Assembly: GCF_001766675.1 (NCBI RefSeq)
Contig: NZ_MJLT01000005.1
Location: 45,512-109,511, forward strand
Length of the DNA stretch: 64,000 bases
Direction of reading: 5' to 3'
Origin: Arthrobacter sp. SW1
GTDB taxonomy: Bacteria > Actinomycetota > Actinomycetes > Actinomycetales > Micrococcaceae
A program made the position numbers and the translations under genes. Each line of letters opens with the position of its first letter. The first letter of the stretch is position 1. This document shows positions 50,253-58,597 of this stretch, piece after piece. The notes under the pieces were generated by a model that was not told the origin of the DNA, ran no database searches, and saw only the letters and a list, made by a program, of their open reading frames with translations.

Positions 50253-51146
50253 ATGGACAACCGTGCCGACGTTCGCGAATTCCTGACCTCCCGCCGGGCC
50301 CGCATCTCCCCCGAAGACATCGGGCTGCCCACCGGGAGCAACCGGCGCGTGGCCGGCCTGCGCCGCAGCGAGGTGGCAACACTCGCCGGCGTAAGCGTGG
50401 AGTACTACACACGCCTGGAGCGGGGGTCCATCAGCGGCGCCTCCCCCGAGATCCTGGACGCGCTGGCCCGCGCGCTGCGCCTGGACGACGCCGAACGCGC
50501 CCACCTCTTCGACCTCGCCCATGCGGCAAGCCCGGTAGCCCGGCCGCCCAAGCGGCGCAGCGCCAAGAGCTGGGCTCCGCATGCCAGCCTCCAATGGGTG
50601 CTCGACGCTGTGACGGCGGGACCGGCTTTTATCCGGAACGGCCGGATGGACCTGGTTGCCGTCAATTCCTTGGCCCGCGCCTTCTACAAGGACGTCTACG
50701 ATATGCCCGGCCAGCCACCCAACCTGGCCCGCTACACCTTCCTCGACGAGCGCAGCAAGCACTTCTATGCGGACTGGGACGCCGCCGCAGATATCACCGT
50801 AGCCATCCTGCGCACCGAAGCCGGCCGCGATCCGCACAACAAGGAACTCCACGAGCTGATAGGCGAGCTGAGCACACGGAGCGAGGAGTTCCGCCGTCGT
50901 TGGAGCCTGCACAACGTCCGCCAGCATGGCACCGGCTTCAAGACGTTCCGCCACCCGGTGGTCGGCGAGATCACGGTGGCGTACGAAGGCCTCGAAATGG
51001 CCGCCGAGCCCGGCCTCAGCCTGACCATCTATGCCGCTGAACCTGCCTCCCCGTCAGAGGAAGCCATGCGCCTGCTCGCCTCCTGGGCGGCCACGGAGTA
51101 CGCGAAGACAAGCGGGCAGGGAGCCGGAAAGCAGCACGCGGGGTAA
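50253..51146 (+). CDS. XRE family regulator with MmyB-like ligand domain
   Basis: A 297-residue regulator. The N-terminal HTH (about 12-80) is GLRRSEVATLAGVSVEYYTRLERGSISGASPEIL. The C-terminal domain has LVAVNSLARAFYKDVYDMP, PNLARYTFLDERSKHFYADW, and ELSTRSEEFRRRWSLHNVR, the MmyB-like ligand-binding pattern. ATG at 50253 with TATGGT about seven bases upstream, so the transcript may be leaderless. A target gene is not obvious; many such regulators act on a divergent oxidoreductase, but none is here. Confidence 0.88.
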   Translation: MDNRADVREFLTSRRARISPEDIGLPTGSNRRVAGLRRSEVATLAGVSVEYYTRLERGSISGASPEILDALARALRLDDAERAHLFDLAHAASPVARPPKRRSAKSWAPHASLQWVLDAVTAGPAFIRNGRMDLVAVNSLARAFYKDVYDMPGQPPNLARYTFLDERSKHFYADWDAAADITVAILRTEAGRDPHNKELHELIGELSTRSEEFRRRWSLHNVRQHGTGFKTFRHPVVGEITVAYEGLEMAAEPGLSLTIYAAEPASPSEEAMRLLASWAATEYAKTSGQGAGKQHAG

Positions 51147-51158
51147 CTCCAGGGCCGG

Positions 51159-51656
51159 CTAGCTCCGCCGCTCCAGCAGGACCGTGTCCCGCCACACTCC
51201 CGCGTGGGGCCCATAGTCCATCAGGCCGATCCGCTGCCGGATGCCGACACTGACGAAACCAAGGCTGTGATGAAGACCGAGCGAGGCGGTGTTCTCCGGG
51301 AAGATCGTGGACTGGATGGTCCACACGCCCTGCGCCTGGCAGTGCTCAATGAACTCTGCCAGCAACCGCCGCCCGAGTCCCTTGCCTCGCGCCTCGCTGC
51401 CCACGTAAACGGAGTGTTCCACCACGCCCCGGTAGACCGGGCGCACGGACACCGGAGAGGCCGCGGCCCAGCCAAGCACCCGCCCGCCGAGCTCGGCCAC
51501 CAGGCGCAAGTCCCGCCGTCGGCTGCTGTCAAAGTCCGCCCAGGATGGCGGCACGGCCTCGAACGTCGCGTTTCCGGTGGCGATGCCTTCGGCCCAGATG
51601 GCCTCGACCTCCGCCCAGTCGGCAGGAACCATCGGCCGGATGACGGCCCTACTCAC
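51159..51656 (-). CDS. arsN1: GNAT acetyltransferase, ArsN1/phosphinothricin-acetyltransferase-like
   Basis: A 165-residue N-acetyltransferase. The N-terminus IRPMVPADWAEVEAIWAEGIATGNATFE is that of Pat/Bar-type GNATs. SPVSVRPVYRGVVEHSVYV carries the substrate-side arginines and ARGKGLGRRLLAEF the acetyl-CoA P-loop. In arsenic operons this type (ArsN1) acetylates arsinothricin, an organoarsenical antibiotic; the same fold acetylates phosphinothricin. GTG start at 51656 overlaps the flavoprotein stop by 4 bases, which ties it to the ars locus. Confidence 0.78.
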   Translation of the reverse strand: MSRAVIRPMVPADWAEVEAIWAEGIATGNATFEAVPPSWADFDSSRRRDLRLVAELGGRVLGWAAASPVSVRPVYRGVVEHSVYVGSEARGKGLGRRLLAEFIEHCQAQGVWTIQSTIFPENTASLGLHHSLGFVSVGIRQRIGLMDYGPHAGVWRDTVLLERRS

Positions 51657-53005
51657 GGGGCGGCCGTTTCCGCCGCGCGGCCGTGCTGCAGCCCGCTGGC
51701 GAAGCCCAGGGTGACCGGAACGGGGCCGGCGTCTCCGCAGCATGAATCGGCGTCCGTGTCCGCCAGGCCGGTGGAGCAGACGCCCGTTTCGGGGAGTTCG
51801 AGTTCGACGGCGGACGCCGCGGCGGCGTCTCCGGCCAGGGCGGCGGCGATGGAGCGGATTTGTTCGTAGCCGGTTGCCAGCAGGAACGTGGGTGCCCGGC
51901 CGTAGGATTTCATGCCCGCCAGGTAGAAGTCCTTCTCCGGGTGGGCCAGGACCGCCGCTCCGTGCGCCGGGACTGTTCCGCAGCTGTGGAAATCCGGATC
52001 GATCAGGGGGCCGAGCGCCTTCGGGGCATCCACCGCGGGGTCAAGCTCCAAGCGGAGTTCGGACAGCATGCCAAGGTCCGGACGGAAGCCGGTGGCGGGA
52101 ATGATCCGGTCCACCTCGATGCTGCGGCCGTCCTCGGCGTGGACCGTCGCGCCGTCGCCGCGCACGTCAATGCGGGCGGTCCGGAAGCCCGCCAGGAGCC
52201 GGACGGCGCCGCTTTCGACGGCGGTGCGGAGCCGGGTGCCGAGCTGGCCGCGGGCGGGCAGCTGGTCGGCGTCGCCACCGCCGTACGCGCGGGCGGGGCT
52301 GTCCGCGCGGATGACCCAGGCCACCTCGGTTCCGGGGTTGCTGCGGGCCAACCGGGCCAGGTCCAGCACCATGTTCGCCGCCGAATGCCCGGCCCCGACC
52401 ACCAGGGTCCTCCGGCCGGCAAAGCCGTCCGCGAAGACGTCCGGCAACGGGGCGGGGACCAAGCCGGCCGCCCGGGCTTCGGCTTCTCCCGGTGCGGACA
52501 GGCCGGAGGCGCCAAGTGGCGCGGGGGTGTTCCAGGTGCCCGAGGCGTCGATCACCGCACGGGCCAGCAGTTCCGAAGTGCCGCCGTCGGCGTGCTGGAT
52601 CCGCAGCAGGAATGGGGCCTTGTCCCGGCCCGCGCTGCGGCCCTTGTCCAGGCCGTGACGGGTCACGGCGATGACCCTCGAACCGGTCCGGATCCTCCCC
52701 TTGAGCTGCGGCGTTGCCGCCAAGGGCTCAAGGTAGTCGCTCACGATTTCCGCCCCGTACGGCAGCGCGGTAGGCCGGGGCGGCACCCAGCCGGTGCCTT
52801 CGAGCAGGCGGACGGCGGCGGCGTCGAGGTTGTAACGCCAGGTGGAGAAGAGGCGGACATGGCCCCAGGCGCGGATGGCGGAGCCGACGGCGGGGCCGGC
52901 CTCGAGCAGCAGCGGTTCCAGTCCGCGTTCCAGCAGATGGGCCGCGGCCGCGAGTCCGACAGGTCCGGCACCGATCACGGCGACGGGCAGCGGGTTTCCG
53001 TTCAT
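51653..53005 (-). CDS. FAD-dependent monooxygenase-like protein of the ars locus (ArsO-like)
   Basis: A 450-residue flavoprotein. VAVIGAGPVGLAAAAHLLERG binds FAD, a second fold TLVVGAGHSAANMVLDLA binds NADPH, and PATGFRPDLGML is the family ATG-type motif. Near the C-terminus VCSTG and DADSCCGDAGP add three cysteines that could bind arsenite. Similar flavoproteins (ArsO) occur in ars operons but their reaction is not settled. ATG at 53005 shares a base with the arsR stop. Confidence 0.8.
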   Translation of the reverse strand: MNGNPLPVAVIGAGPVGLAAAAHLLERGLEPLLLEAGPAVGSAIRAWGHVRLFSTWRYNLDAAAVRLLEGTGWVPPRPTALPYGAEIVSDYLEPLAATPQLKGRIRTGSRVIAVTRHGLDKGRSAGRDKAPFLLRIQHADGGTSELLARAVIDASGTWNTPAPLGASGLSAPGEAEARAAGLVPAPLPDVFADGFAGRRTLVVGAGHSAANMVLDLARLARSNPGTEVAWVIRADSPARAYGGGDADQLPARGQLGTRLRTAVESGAVRLLAGFRTARIDVRGDGATVHAEDGRSIEVDRIIPATGFRPDLGMLSELRLELDPAVDAPKALGPLIDPDFHSCGTVPAHGAAVLAHPEKDFYLAGMKSYGRAPTFLLATGYEQIRSIAAALAGDAAAASAVELELPETGVCSTGLADTDADSCCGDAGPVPVTLGFASGLQHGRAAETAAP

Positions 53006-53361
53006 CAGGCTGCGCCTCCGATCAGGGCGGCGAGCTCGTTCAGGACCTCGGTCCGGGCGCGGTAGTAGACCCACACGCCGCGCTTTTCCCGGTCCAGCAG
53101 TCCCGCCTCGTGCAGGACTTTCAGGTGGTGGCTGATGGTCGGCTGGGAGAGTTCGAAGGCGTCGTTGAGATCGCAGACGCAGGCTTCCCCGCCGTCGCGC
53201 GAGGCCACCAGGGACATCAGGCGCAGCCGAACCGGATCGCCCAGGGCCTTCAGGAGAGCGGCAGCGCGCTCAGCGCCTTCTTCAGTGAGTGGCTCGCGGG
53301 ACAGCGGGGCGCAGCACCCCAGCGGCGAGGCTTGTTTTGCGGGCGCCAGAGACATAGACAT
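53005..53361 (-). CDS. arsR: ArsR family arsenic-responsive repressor
   Basis: A 118-residue winged-helix repressor. EACVCDLNDAFELSQPTISHHLKVLHEAGLL holds the CVC arsenite-sensing cysteines beside the recognition helix; RLRLMSLVA precedes it. Extra N-terminal cysteines are in PLGCCAPL. ATG at 53361 (MSMSLAP); the ATG two codons later is an alternative. The transcript is probably leaderless. It controls the flavoprotein and ArsN-like genes that follow without gaps. Confidence 0.9.
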   Translation of the reverse strand: MSMSLAPAKQASPLGCCAPLSREPLTEEGAERAAALLKALGDPVRLRLMSLVASRDGGEACVCDLNDAFELSQPTISHHLKVLHEAGLLDREKRGVWVYYRARTEVLNELAALIGGAA

Positions 53362-53388
53362 ACGTAAATATATACAACCGTCTATGTC
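53351..53388 (-). promoter_or_regulatory. ArsR-type operator overlapping the arsR start
   Basis: GACATAGAC (53351-53359) and GTCTATGTC (53380-53388) are perfect 9-bp inverted arms, 20 bases apart. Between them is an A/T-rich core with a TATATATTT -10-like sequence reading toward arsR. The left arm contains the start codon region. ArsR binding here would block RNA polymerase directly. Confidence 0.55.
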
Positions 53389-53412
53389 GGCAATCAAGGG
53401 TTGGGACAAGGA

Positions 53413-54321
53413 TTATCTCGATGCCGGCACCCGCGGCACCCAGCACCGCACGTCCTCGCGGTACCGCCTGAAGTCCTCGCCGAAGCGGTCTTCAAGGTCG
53501 GCTTCCTCCAGCGGCCGGATGGCGTAGTTCCACAGCAGCGAACCGGCCACCGCGTACGCCACCACCAGCCACGACTGCAGGATCAGGCCGACCGCCACGC
53601 CTTGGGTGATGCCCGCGAGCGCCATCGGATTGCGGACCCAGCGGTACGGCCCGGCAACCACCAGCCGGTTGGCCATCGCCGAAGGCAGCGGAGTGCCCTC
53701 GCCTCGCGTGGACATGGCCACCGCCGAGGCGATCCCGAGCACGCTGGCCGCCGCCAGGATCACCGCTCCGGCAAGCCATGCAAACCACGGAAACGGCAGG
53801 CCCACACCCCAGCGCATTTCGAGGAGCTGGACCGCAAGTGGCACCACGGCCAGGAAGAATCCCCAGAACACCACCAGCTGGGCAAACGTCCTGGCCACAT
53901 GGTTCGTCCCCGCCGTCCGCGGGGCAGAACGGAAGGCGAACGGACCGCGGAGGAGCCACTCATTCGGAATCCGGCCCAGCCACACGGCGCTCAGCGCCAG
54001 CAGGGAGCCCGCCGTCGCGGCTGCCATGGCCAACACGCCCCAGCCCGCCTCGCCGGTGACCGTCGCGTAAGCCGCCAGCACGACGGCGACAATCACCGTC
54101 CAGCCGGCGCCCACTACAGCGGCCGCGCGGCTGCCTGCTGCGGCCGCTGCTGACGCCAGGACGAAAAGGGGAAGGTCGAAGGCGGCGACGATGACCGGGT
54201 CAAGGCTGCCGAGCGTCGCCTCGCGCACTGCGGGCATCGTGAAAACCAGCACCCACCAGATCGCGCCGGCGAGCGCCTGCGCCGCGAAATAGGCCCGCCC
54301 CCACAGAACCACGCACACCAC
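53413..54321 (-). CDS. isoprenylcysteine/phospholipid methyltransferase-like membrane protein
   Basis: A 302-residue membrane protein with seven or eight helices. The C-terminal third is the ICMT/PEMT signature: VVAGPYRWVRNPMALAGITQG, then EEADLEDRFGEDFRRYREDVRCWVPR, which binds S-adenosylmethionine at the membrane face. It likely methylates a lipid-like or small substrate. GTG at 54321. It is 52 bases upstream of arsR on the same strand, separated by the ars promoter; a link to arsenic methylation is not supported. Confidence 0.8.
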   Translation of the reverse strand: MVCVVLWGRAYFAAQALAGAIWWVLVFTMPAVREATLGSLDPVIVAAFDLPLFVLASAAAAAGSRAAAVVGAGWTVIVAVVLAAYATVTGEAGWGVLAMAAATAGSLLALSAVWLGRIPNEWLLRGPFAFRSAPRTAGTNHVARTFAQLVVFWGFFLAVVPLAVQLLEMRWGVGLPFPWFAWLAGAVILAAASVLGIASAVAMSTRGEGTPLPSAMANRLVVAGPYRWVRNPMALAGITQGVAVGLILQSWLVVAYAVAGSLLWNYAIRPLEEADLEDRFGEDFRRYREDVRCWVPRVPASR

Positions 54322-54510
54322 CGATCATCCGGAACCCGGCAGGTGAGGCCGGAACAAACAGTGGCTTCAGCGTAGCGAACCGGGCGCCCCGAGCCGCCGC
54401 GTGAGGAAGGCCACATAAAAGTCCGTCATGAAATCGGCCCCTCGCCGGTACTAGAGATGTGGGTGCTGATGGGGAGGGCACCTGTCGGACTCATTGAGAA
54501 GGAGAAAGCC

Positions 54511-54726
54511 ATGGAGCACGGAGCCTCTCCCGAACTCGTCGCCGTGGATGCGGCACGGCTGCGGGAGCTCACCTACAAGTACGTCGAATACCGCCAGTCC
54601 CTCACCAGTTCCATGGATCCGGTCCAGGTCCTCAACCTGACCGGCGATGTCCTGGAAGCGGTGCGGCGGGTCATCAACCTGCCCACCGGGACTCCGGCCC
54701 TGAACCGGCAGGCCGGCCATGCCTGA
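54511..54726 (+). CDS. small hypothetical protein (71 aa)
   Basis: ATG at 54511 behind GAAGGAG. It encodes a 71-residue soluble, mostly helical protein (DAARLRELTYKYVEYRQSL and VLNLTGDVLEAVRRVINLPTG). No family is recognised. It precedes and slightly overlaps a small membrane protein, which itself leads to the ECF sigma gene, so the three may form one unit. Confidence 0.65.
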   Translation: MEHGASPELVAVDAARLRELTYKYVEYRQSLTSSMDPVQVLNLTGDVLEAVRRVINLPTGTPALNRQAGHA

Positions 54727-54883
54727 TTTGAACCTCCTCGTTTACGCAGGAACGCTGGCCCTTTTCGTCCTGGGCGCCCTCGCCGTCGGAGCTCTGTCTT
54801 TGCTGCTGTTCAGCGGCATCGCGCTGGTTCACAGCGCCAGGCAGGCCAGGCGCCGGAAGCGTCACGGCATGCGGAAGGAGTAG
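54719..54883 (+). CDS. small membrane protein (54 aa)
   Basis: A short frame from ATG at 54719 to TAG at 54883, overlapping the end of the previous gene by 8 bases. The sequence starts MPDLNLLVYAGTLALFVLGA, has one membrane helix of some 30 residues and ends in a strongly basic tail (ARQARRRKRHGMRKE). It fits a single-pass protein with a cytoplasmic basic end. Function unknown. Confidence 0.6.
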   Translation: MPDLNLLVYAGTLALFVLGALAVGALSLLLFSGIALVHSARQARRRKRHGMRKE

Positions 54884-54927
54884 GGTGGCGAGGGCCAGGC
54901 CCGGTCCAGCAAACCTGGAAGAACATC

Positions 54928-56208
54928 ATGACCACAACTGAGATTTCGGACGAGGAGCTCATCCGCTCCGGCCGTTCCGGGGACGCCGCTGCCTTGGAGG
55001 CGCTGTACAGCCGGCACCACGACGCCGGCCTCCGCTACGCGCGGCGGCTCATGGCCAACACGGCCGACGCCGAGGACGTCGCGCAGGAAGCATTCCTCAA
55101 GGTCGCCGCGGCCATGGAGCGCGGCAAAGGTCCCGAAGAGATGTTCCGGCCCTACTTGCTGCGGACCGTACGCACCGTGGCCACCGACCGCTGGAACCAG
55201 CAAGCCAAGGAAACACCGGTGGACAGCACCGGTGATACCCCTGTTGAAGACGCGTCCCTGGAAGCTGTCCTGCACCGCAACGACCCGGGCCTCGCACTCA
55301 GGGCCTTCCAGTCCCTTCCGCCACGGTGGATGACCGTGCTGTGGCATGCCGAGGTGGAAAAGGAACCGCCCCGGCGTATCGCGCCGATCCTGGGCATGGA
55401 GCCGGGCGCCGTCTCGGCCCTGCTTGTGCGTGCGCGCAAAGGGCTGCGGGAGGCATACCTCAGCGCGTACGCCGCCACTCCACCCCGGCCCGAGTGCGAG
55501 CCGACCTTCCCCTTCCTTGCGGCGACGGTCCTCGGCACGGGCGCCGCCCGGGACCGGCGGAAGGCCAAGGAGCATACCCGCGATTGCGAGGACTGCGCCA
55601 AGGTCCTGGCCGAACTGACGCACGTGGGGGCAACCATGCGCGGGGTCCTGGCTCCGCTGTTCCTGGTTCCCTTACTTCCGGCCGGCGCCGCCGTGTCCGG
55701 AGGAACGGCCGTGCTGCTGCCGGGGCCACGTTTGTGGCCGCCCGCTCCGGGGATGACGACGGCGCTCGTCGCCACGTGCGTGGCCGTTGCCGCCGTGGCG
55801 GGCGGCTTCAGCCTGGCCGGCAACACTTCTCCGGCGCCGGCGGTTCCCGCGACGCAGCCTGCAGTTCCGCCAAGCGACGCTTCCCAGGACGGCCCGGCGC
55901 GGGAAGCTCCGCCGCGGAGCACTCCGTCGCCGTCTCCTCCTAAGAGTCCCGTCGTGCCGGTCCCTGCGGTCAGCTCCGCCAGCTACCCGACGGCGGAAAC
56001 CACCCCGGTGGTTGACTCGCCGGCGGCCACCGCGCCGTCGTCGACAACAACGCCGAGCCCGGCGTCGACCGCCAGCGCCACGCCGACGCAGCCACCCGCG
56101 CCTCCCCCGACGGCCACTCCGGCCCCGGCTCCGACCTCGGCGCGGCCGCCGTGCAACGACGTGCTGTTCTTCTGCATGCCGCGGATAAGTCCGCCGCCGC
56201 AGCGATAA
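54928..56208 (+). CDS. ECF sigma factor fused to a zinc-finger/membrane anti-sigma-like domain
   Basis: A 426-residue protein. Residues ~10-90 are sigma region 2 (TADAEDVAQEAFLKVA) and ~125-180 region 4 (MTVLWHAEVEKEPPRRIAPI, ALLVRARKGLREAY). Then HTRDCEDC (His216, Cys220, Cys223), preceded by Cys190, resembles an anti-sigma zinc finger. Hydrophobic stretches at ~241-264 and ~276-298 follow, then a Pro/Thr/Ser-rich tail of some 110 residues ending CNDVLFFCMPRISPPPQR. The sigma would be tethered to the membrane. ATG at 54928. Confidence 0.85.
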   Translation: MTTTEISDEELIRSGRSGDAAALEALYSRHHDAGLRYARRLMANTADAEDVAQEAFLKVAAAMERGKGPEEMFRPYLLRTVRTVATDRWNQQAKETPVDSTGDTPVEDASLEAVLHRNDPGLALRAFQSLPPRWMTVLWHAEVEKEPPRRIAPILGMEPGAVSALLVRARKGLREAYLSAYAATPPRPECEPTFPFLAATVLGTGAARDRRKAKEHTRDCEDCAKVLAELTHVGATMRGVLAPLFLVPLLPAGAAVSGGTAVLLPGPRLWPPAPGMTTALVATCVAVAAVAGGFSLAGNTSPAPAVPATQPAVPPSDASQDGPAREAPPRSTPSPSPPKSPVVPVPAVSSASYPTAETTPVVDSPAATAPSSTTTPSPASTASATPTQPPAPPPTATPAPAPTSARPPCNDVLFFCMPRISPPPQR

Positions 56209-56306
56209 GAATAGGCACCGGAAAACCGGGGCGAAAAGACGCTCGTGCTGCTACATTCGTCGCAGTGGGGGCGCGTCAGGGTACTCCCCTGTTGCAAGGA
56301 GCCCCG

Positions 56307-56804
56307 ATGAGCGCTCAGTTTCCGCCCCCGCGAACAGTCCTTTTCCCGCCGGTCGAGGATGGAAACGCCAGGCGCTCCCGCGTCGGCAGGACCTCTCTCG
56401 GTGTTGCACTCCTTGTCATGTGCGCGATTGGCGCCGCCGCCGGGGTCTGGCTGTACTCGCAGCTCCTCCCCGTTGTCGACTTCCTGGACGACGGCCAGCG
56501 CGACGAGGTGGTGGCCAGCACCGCCTTGGGCGTGCTCATGTTTCTCGCTTTGCTGGGAACCGGCATCTGGAACCTTGCTGCGCGGCGCACTTGGGCGATC
56601 GCCCCGCTGGTTACCGCAGTCATCGTTTCCGGCGGGAGCTTTGTCTTTTCGGTGATCAATGCCATTGACCTCGCCATTTCCATGGAAAGGCGGCCGATCT
56701 TCTGGGCGGCCTGGGTGTATCTCGGACTGGTGATCCTGGCCGTCGGACTCCTTCGGCTCAAGCCGACGCCGGTCGTTTCCTACCCACGGCCACCGGGCTA
56801 CTAG
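56307..56804 (+). CDS. hypothetical four-helix membrane protein
   Basis: A 165-residue membrane protein with four helices: LGVALLVMCAIGAAAGVWLY, VLMFLALLGTGIWNLA, IAPLVTAVIVSGGSFVFSVI and IFWAAWVYLGLVILAVGLL. ATG at 56307 behind AAGGAG. It follows the ECF gene by about 100 bases and could be a target or partner. No family recognised. Confidence 0.7.
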   Translation: MSAQFPPPRTVLFPPVEDGNARRSRVGRTSLGVALLVMCAIGAAAGVWLYSQLLPVVDFLDDGQRDEVVASTALGVLMFLALLGTGIWNLAARRTWAIAPLVTAVIVSGGSFVFSVINAIDLAISMERRPIFWAAWVYLGLVILAVGLLRLKPTPVVSYPRPPGY

Positions 56805-56806
56805 TT

Positions 56807-58597
56807 TTACTCGATATGCCCCAGCACCGAGCCAGGCGACACGACAGCGCCTGCTTCTGACAGCACGGAGGAGAGCGTTCCGCCTCGGTGCGCGGGCACC
56901 TGGGTTTCCATCTTCATGGCTTCGAGCACCACCAGCGGGTCGCCTTCCGCAACGGACGATCCGGGCTCCACCAGCCACTTCACCACGGTGCCGGCCATCC
57001 CGGACACCAGCGCGGACTCGGGGACAGCAGACTCAGGAACAGCGGCACCGGAAGCGTCGCCCGCAACCGGAGCGCCGCCGTCGAGCGCCACAGAAGGCAA
57101 GGAGCCACCCGACCTCGCCCATCCGTCCAACAGATCGGCGGGCAGGCCGACGGCAAAGCGCCTGCCATCCACATCCACCGTGATGGTGCGCCGTTCACCG
57201 GAGGGCGCCACGGGACTGTATCCGGGGTCCGCGGGGATACGTTCGGCGAACTCGGTTTCGATCCAGCGGGTGTGCACCCCCAGCGCATCCGGGGAGGTGA
57301 ATTCCGGGGCTTCAAGCACGGCCCGGTGGAACGGCAGCACCGTGGCAACACCGGAGATCTCCATCTCTGCCAGCGCGCGCCGGGCGCGGCGAAGGGCCTG
57401 TTGCCGGTCGGCGCCGGTGACGATCAGCTTGGCCAGCAGGGAATCGAACTGCGGCGGCACCACGGAGCCGGCACGGACGCCGGCGTCCAGGCGGATACCC
57501 GGGCCCGTGGGACCGGCAAAAGCGGCAACCGTCCCCGGGGAGGGCAGGAAGCCGCGGCCCACGTCCTCGGCGTTGATGCGGAATTCGAAGGAGTGCCCGC
57601 GCGGCTCGGGATCCGCGGCAATACTCAAAGGCAATCCGTCTGCGATGCGGAGCTGCTCCTGCACCAAGTCCACGCCGGAGGTTTCTTCGGTAATGGGGTG
57701 CTCCACCTGCAGGCGCGTGTTGACCTCAAGGAAGGCCACCGCGCCGTTGGCCGAAACCAGGAATTCCACCGTTCCGGCCCCCGTGTAGCCGGCCTCGCGG
57801 CAGATCGCCTTGGCCGCAGAGTAGATCGACTCACGCTGCGAATCCGTAAGGAACGGTGCGGGCGCTTCCTCCACGAGTTTCTGGTGGCGGCGCTGCAGGG
57901 AGCAGTCGCGGGTGCCGACCACCACCACGTTTCCGTGGGCGTCGGCAAGCACCTGGGCCTCGACGTGCCGGGGGCGGTCCAGGTACTGCTCCACGAAGCA
58001 TTCGCCCCGGCCGAACGCCACCACGGCCTCGCGCACGGCGGAATCGAAGGCCTCCTCAACCTCGGCCAGCTCACGGACCACCTTCAAACCGCGCCCGCCA
58101 CCGCCGAACGCCGCCTTGATGGCGATCGGCAGTCCGTGCTCCTCGGCGAAAGCCCGGGCCTCGGCGGCGGACGCCACCGGCCCGTCGCTGCCGGCCACCA
58201 GCGGCGCCCCGGCACGGACGGCGATTTCGCGGGCGGTGATCTTGTTGCCCAGCTGCCGGATCGCCTCCGGTGACGGCCCGATCCAGGCGAGTCCGGCGTC
58301 GAGCACTGCCTGCGCGAAGTCCGCGTTCTCGGACAGGAAACCGTAGCCGGGGTGCACGGCGTCCGCGCCGGAACGGGCCGCGACGTCCAGCAGCTTGGGG
58401 ATGTTCAGGTACGTGTCCGCCGGGCTGTTGCCGCCCAGGCTGTACGCCTCGCCCGCGGCGCCCACGTGCATGGCGTCGGCGTCGATGTCCGCGTAAACAG
58501 CCACCGAATCAATGCCGGCGTCCTCGCAGGCACGGGCAATCCGGACGGCGATTTCGCCGCGGTTCGCGATCAGGACCTTGCGCATCAGGGTGCTCAC
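56807..58597 (-). CDS. biotin carboxylase - biotin carboxyl carrier fusion
   Basis: A 596-residue acyl-CoA-carboxylase-alpha-like protein. [25 protein letters not shown] opens the biotin carboxylase fold. [21 protein letters not shown] is the ATP-grasp glycine loop, and [28 protein letters not shown] the catalytic region. The C-terminal carrier has the biotinyl lysine in EAMKM. No carboxyltransferase (AccD) gene is adjacent. It lies behind pxpBC, whose product resembles the carboxyltransferase part of urea carboxylase. GTG at 58597 overlaps the pxpBC stop by 4 bases; ATG at 58585 is an alternative. Confidence 0.9.
   Translation of the reverse strand: MSTLMRKVLIANRGEIAVRIARACEDAGIDSVAVYADIDADAMHVGAAGEAYSLGGNSPADTYLNIPKLLDVAARSGADAVHPGYGFLSENADFAQAVLDAGLAWIGPSPEAIRQLGNKITAREIAVRAGAPLVAGSDGPVASAAEARAFAEEHGLPIAIKAAFGGGGRGLKVVRELAEVEEAFDSAVREAVVAFGRGECFVEQYLDRPRHVEAQVLADAHGNVVVVGTRDCSLQRRHQKLVEEAPAPFLTDSQRESIYSAAKAICREAGYTGAGTVEFLVSANGAVAFLEVNTRLQVEHPITEETSGVDLVQEQLRIADGLPLSIAADPEPRGHSFEFRINAEDVGRGFLPSPGTVAAFAGPTGPGIRLDAGVRAGSVVPPQFDSLLAKLIVTGADRQQALRRARRALAEMEISGVATVLPFHRAVLEAPEFTSPDALGVHTRWIETEFAERIPADPGYSPVAPSGERRTITVDVDGRRFAVGLPADLLDGWARSGGSLPSVALDGGAPVAGDASGAAVPESAVPESALVSGMAGTVVKWLVEPGSSVAEGDPLVVLEAMKMETQVPAHRGGTLSSVLSEAGAVVSPGSVLGHIE

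Noticed and set aside
53413..54321. Arsenite methyltransferase
   Set aside because: It is a membrane ICMT-type enzyme with no ArsM cysteine pattern and lies outside the ars transcript.
55850..56190. Low-complexity repeat region or CRISPR-like array
   Set aside because: The repetition is Pro/Ser/Thr coding sequence in frame with the ECF protein, without regular repeats or spacers.
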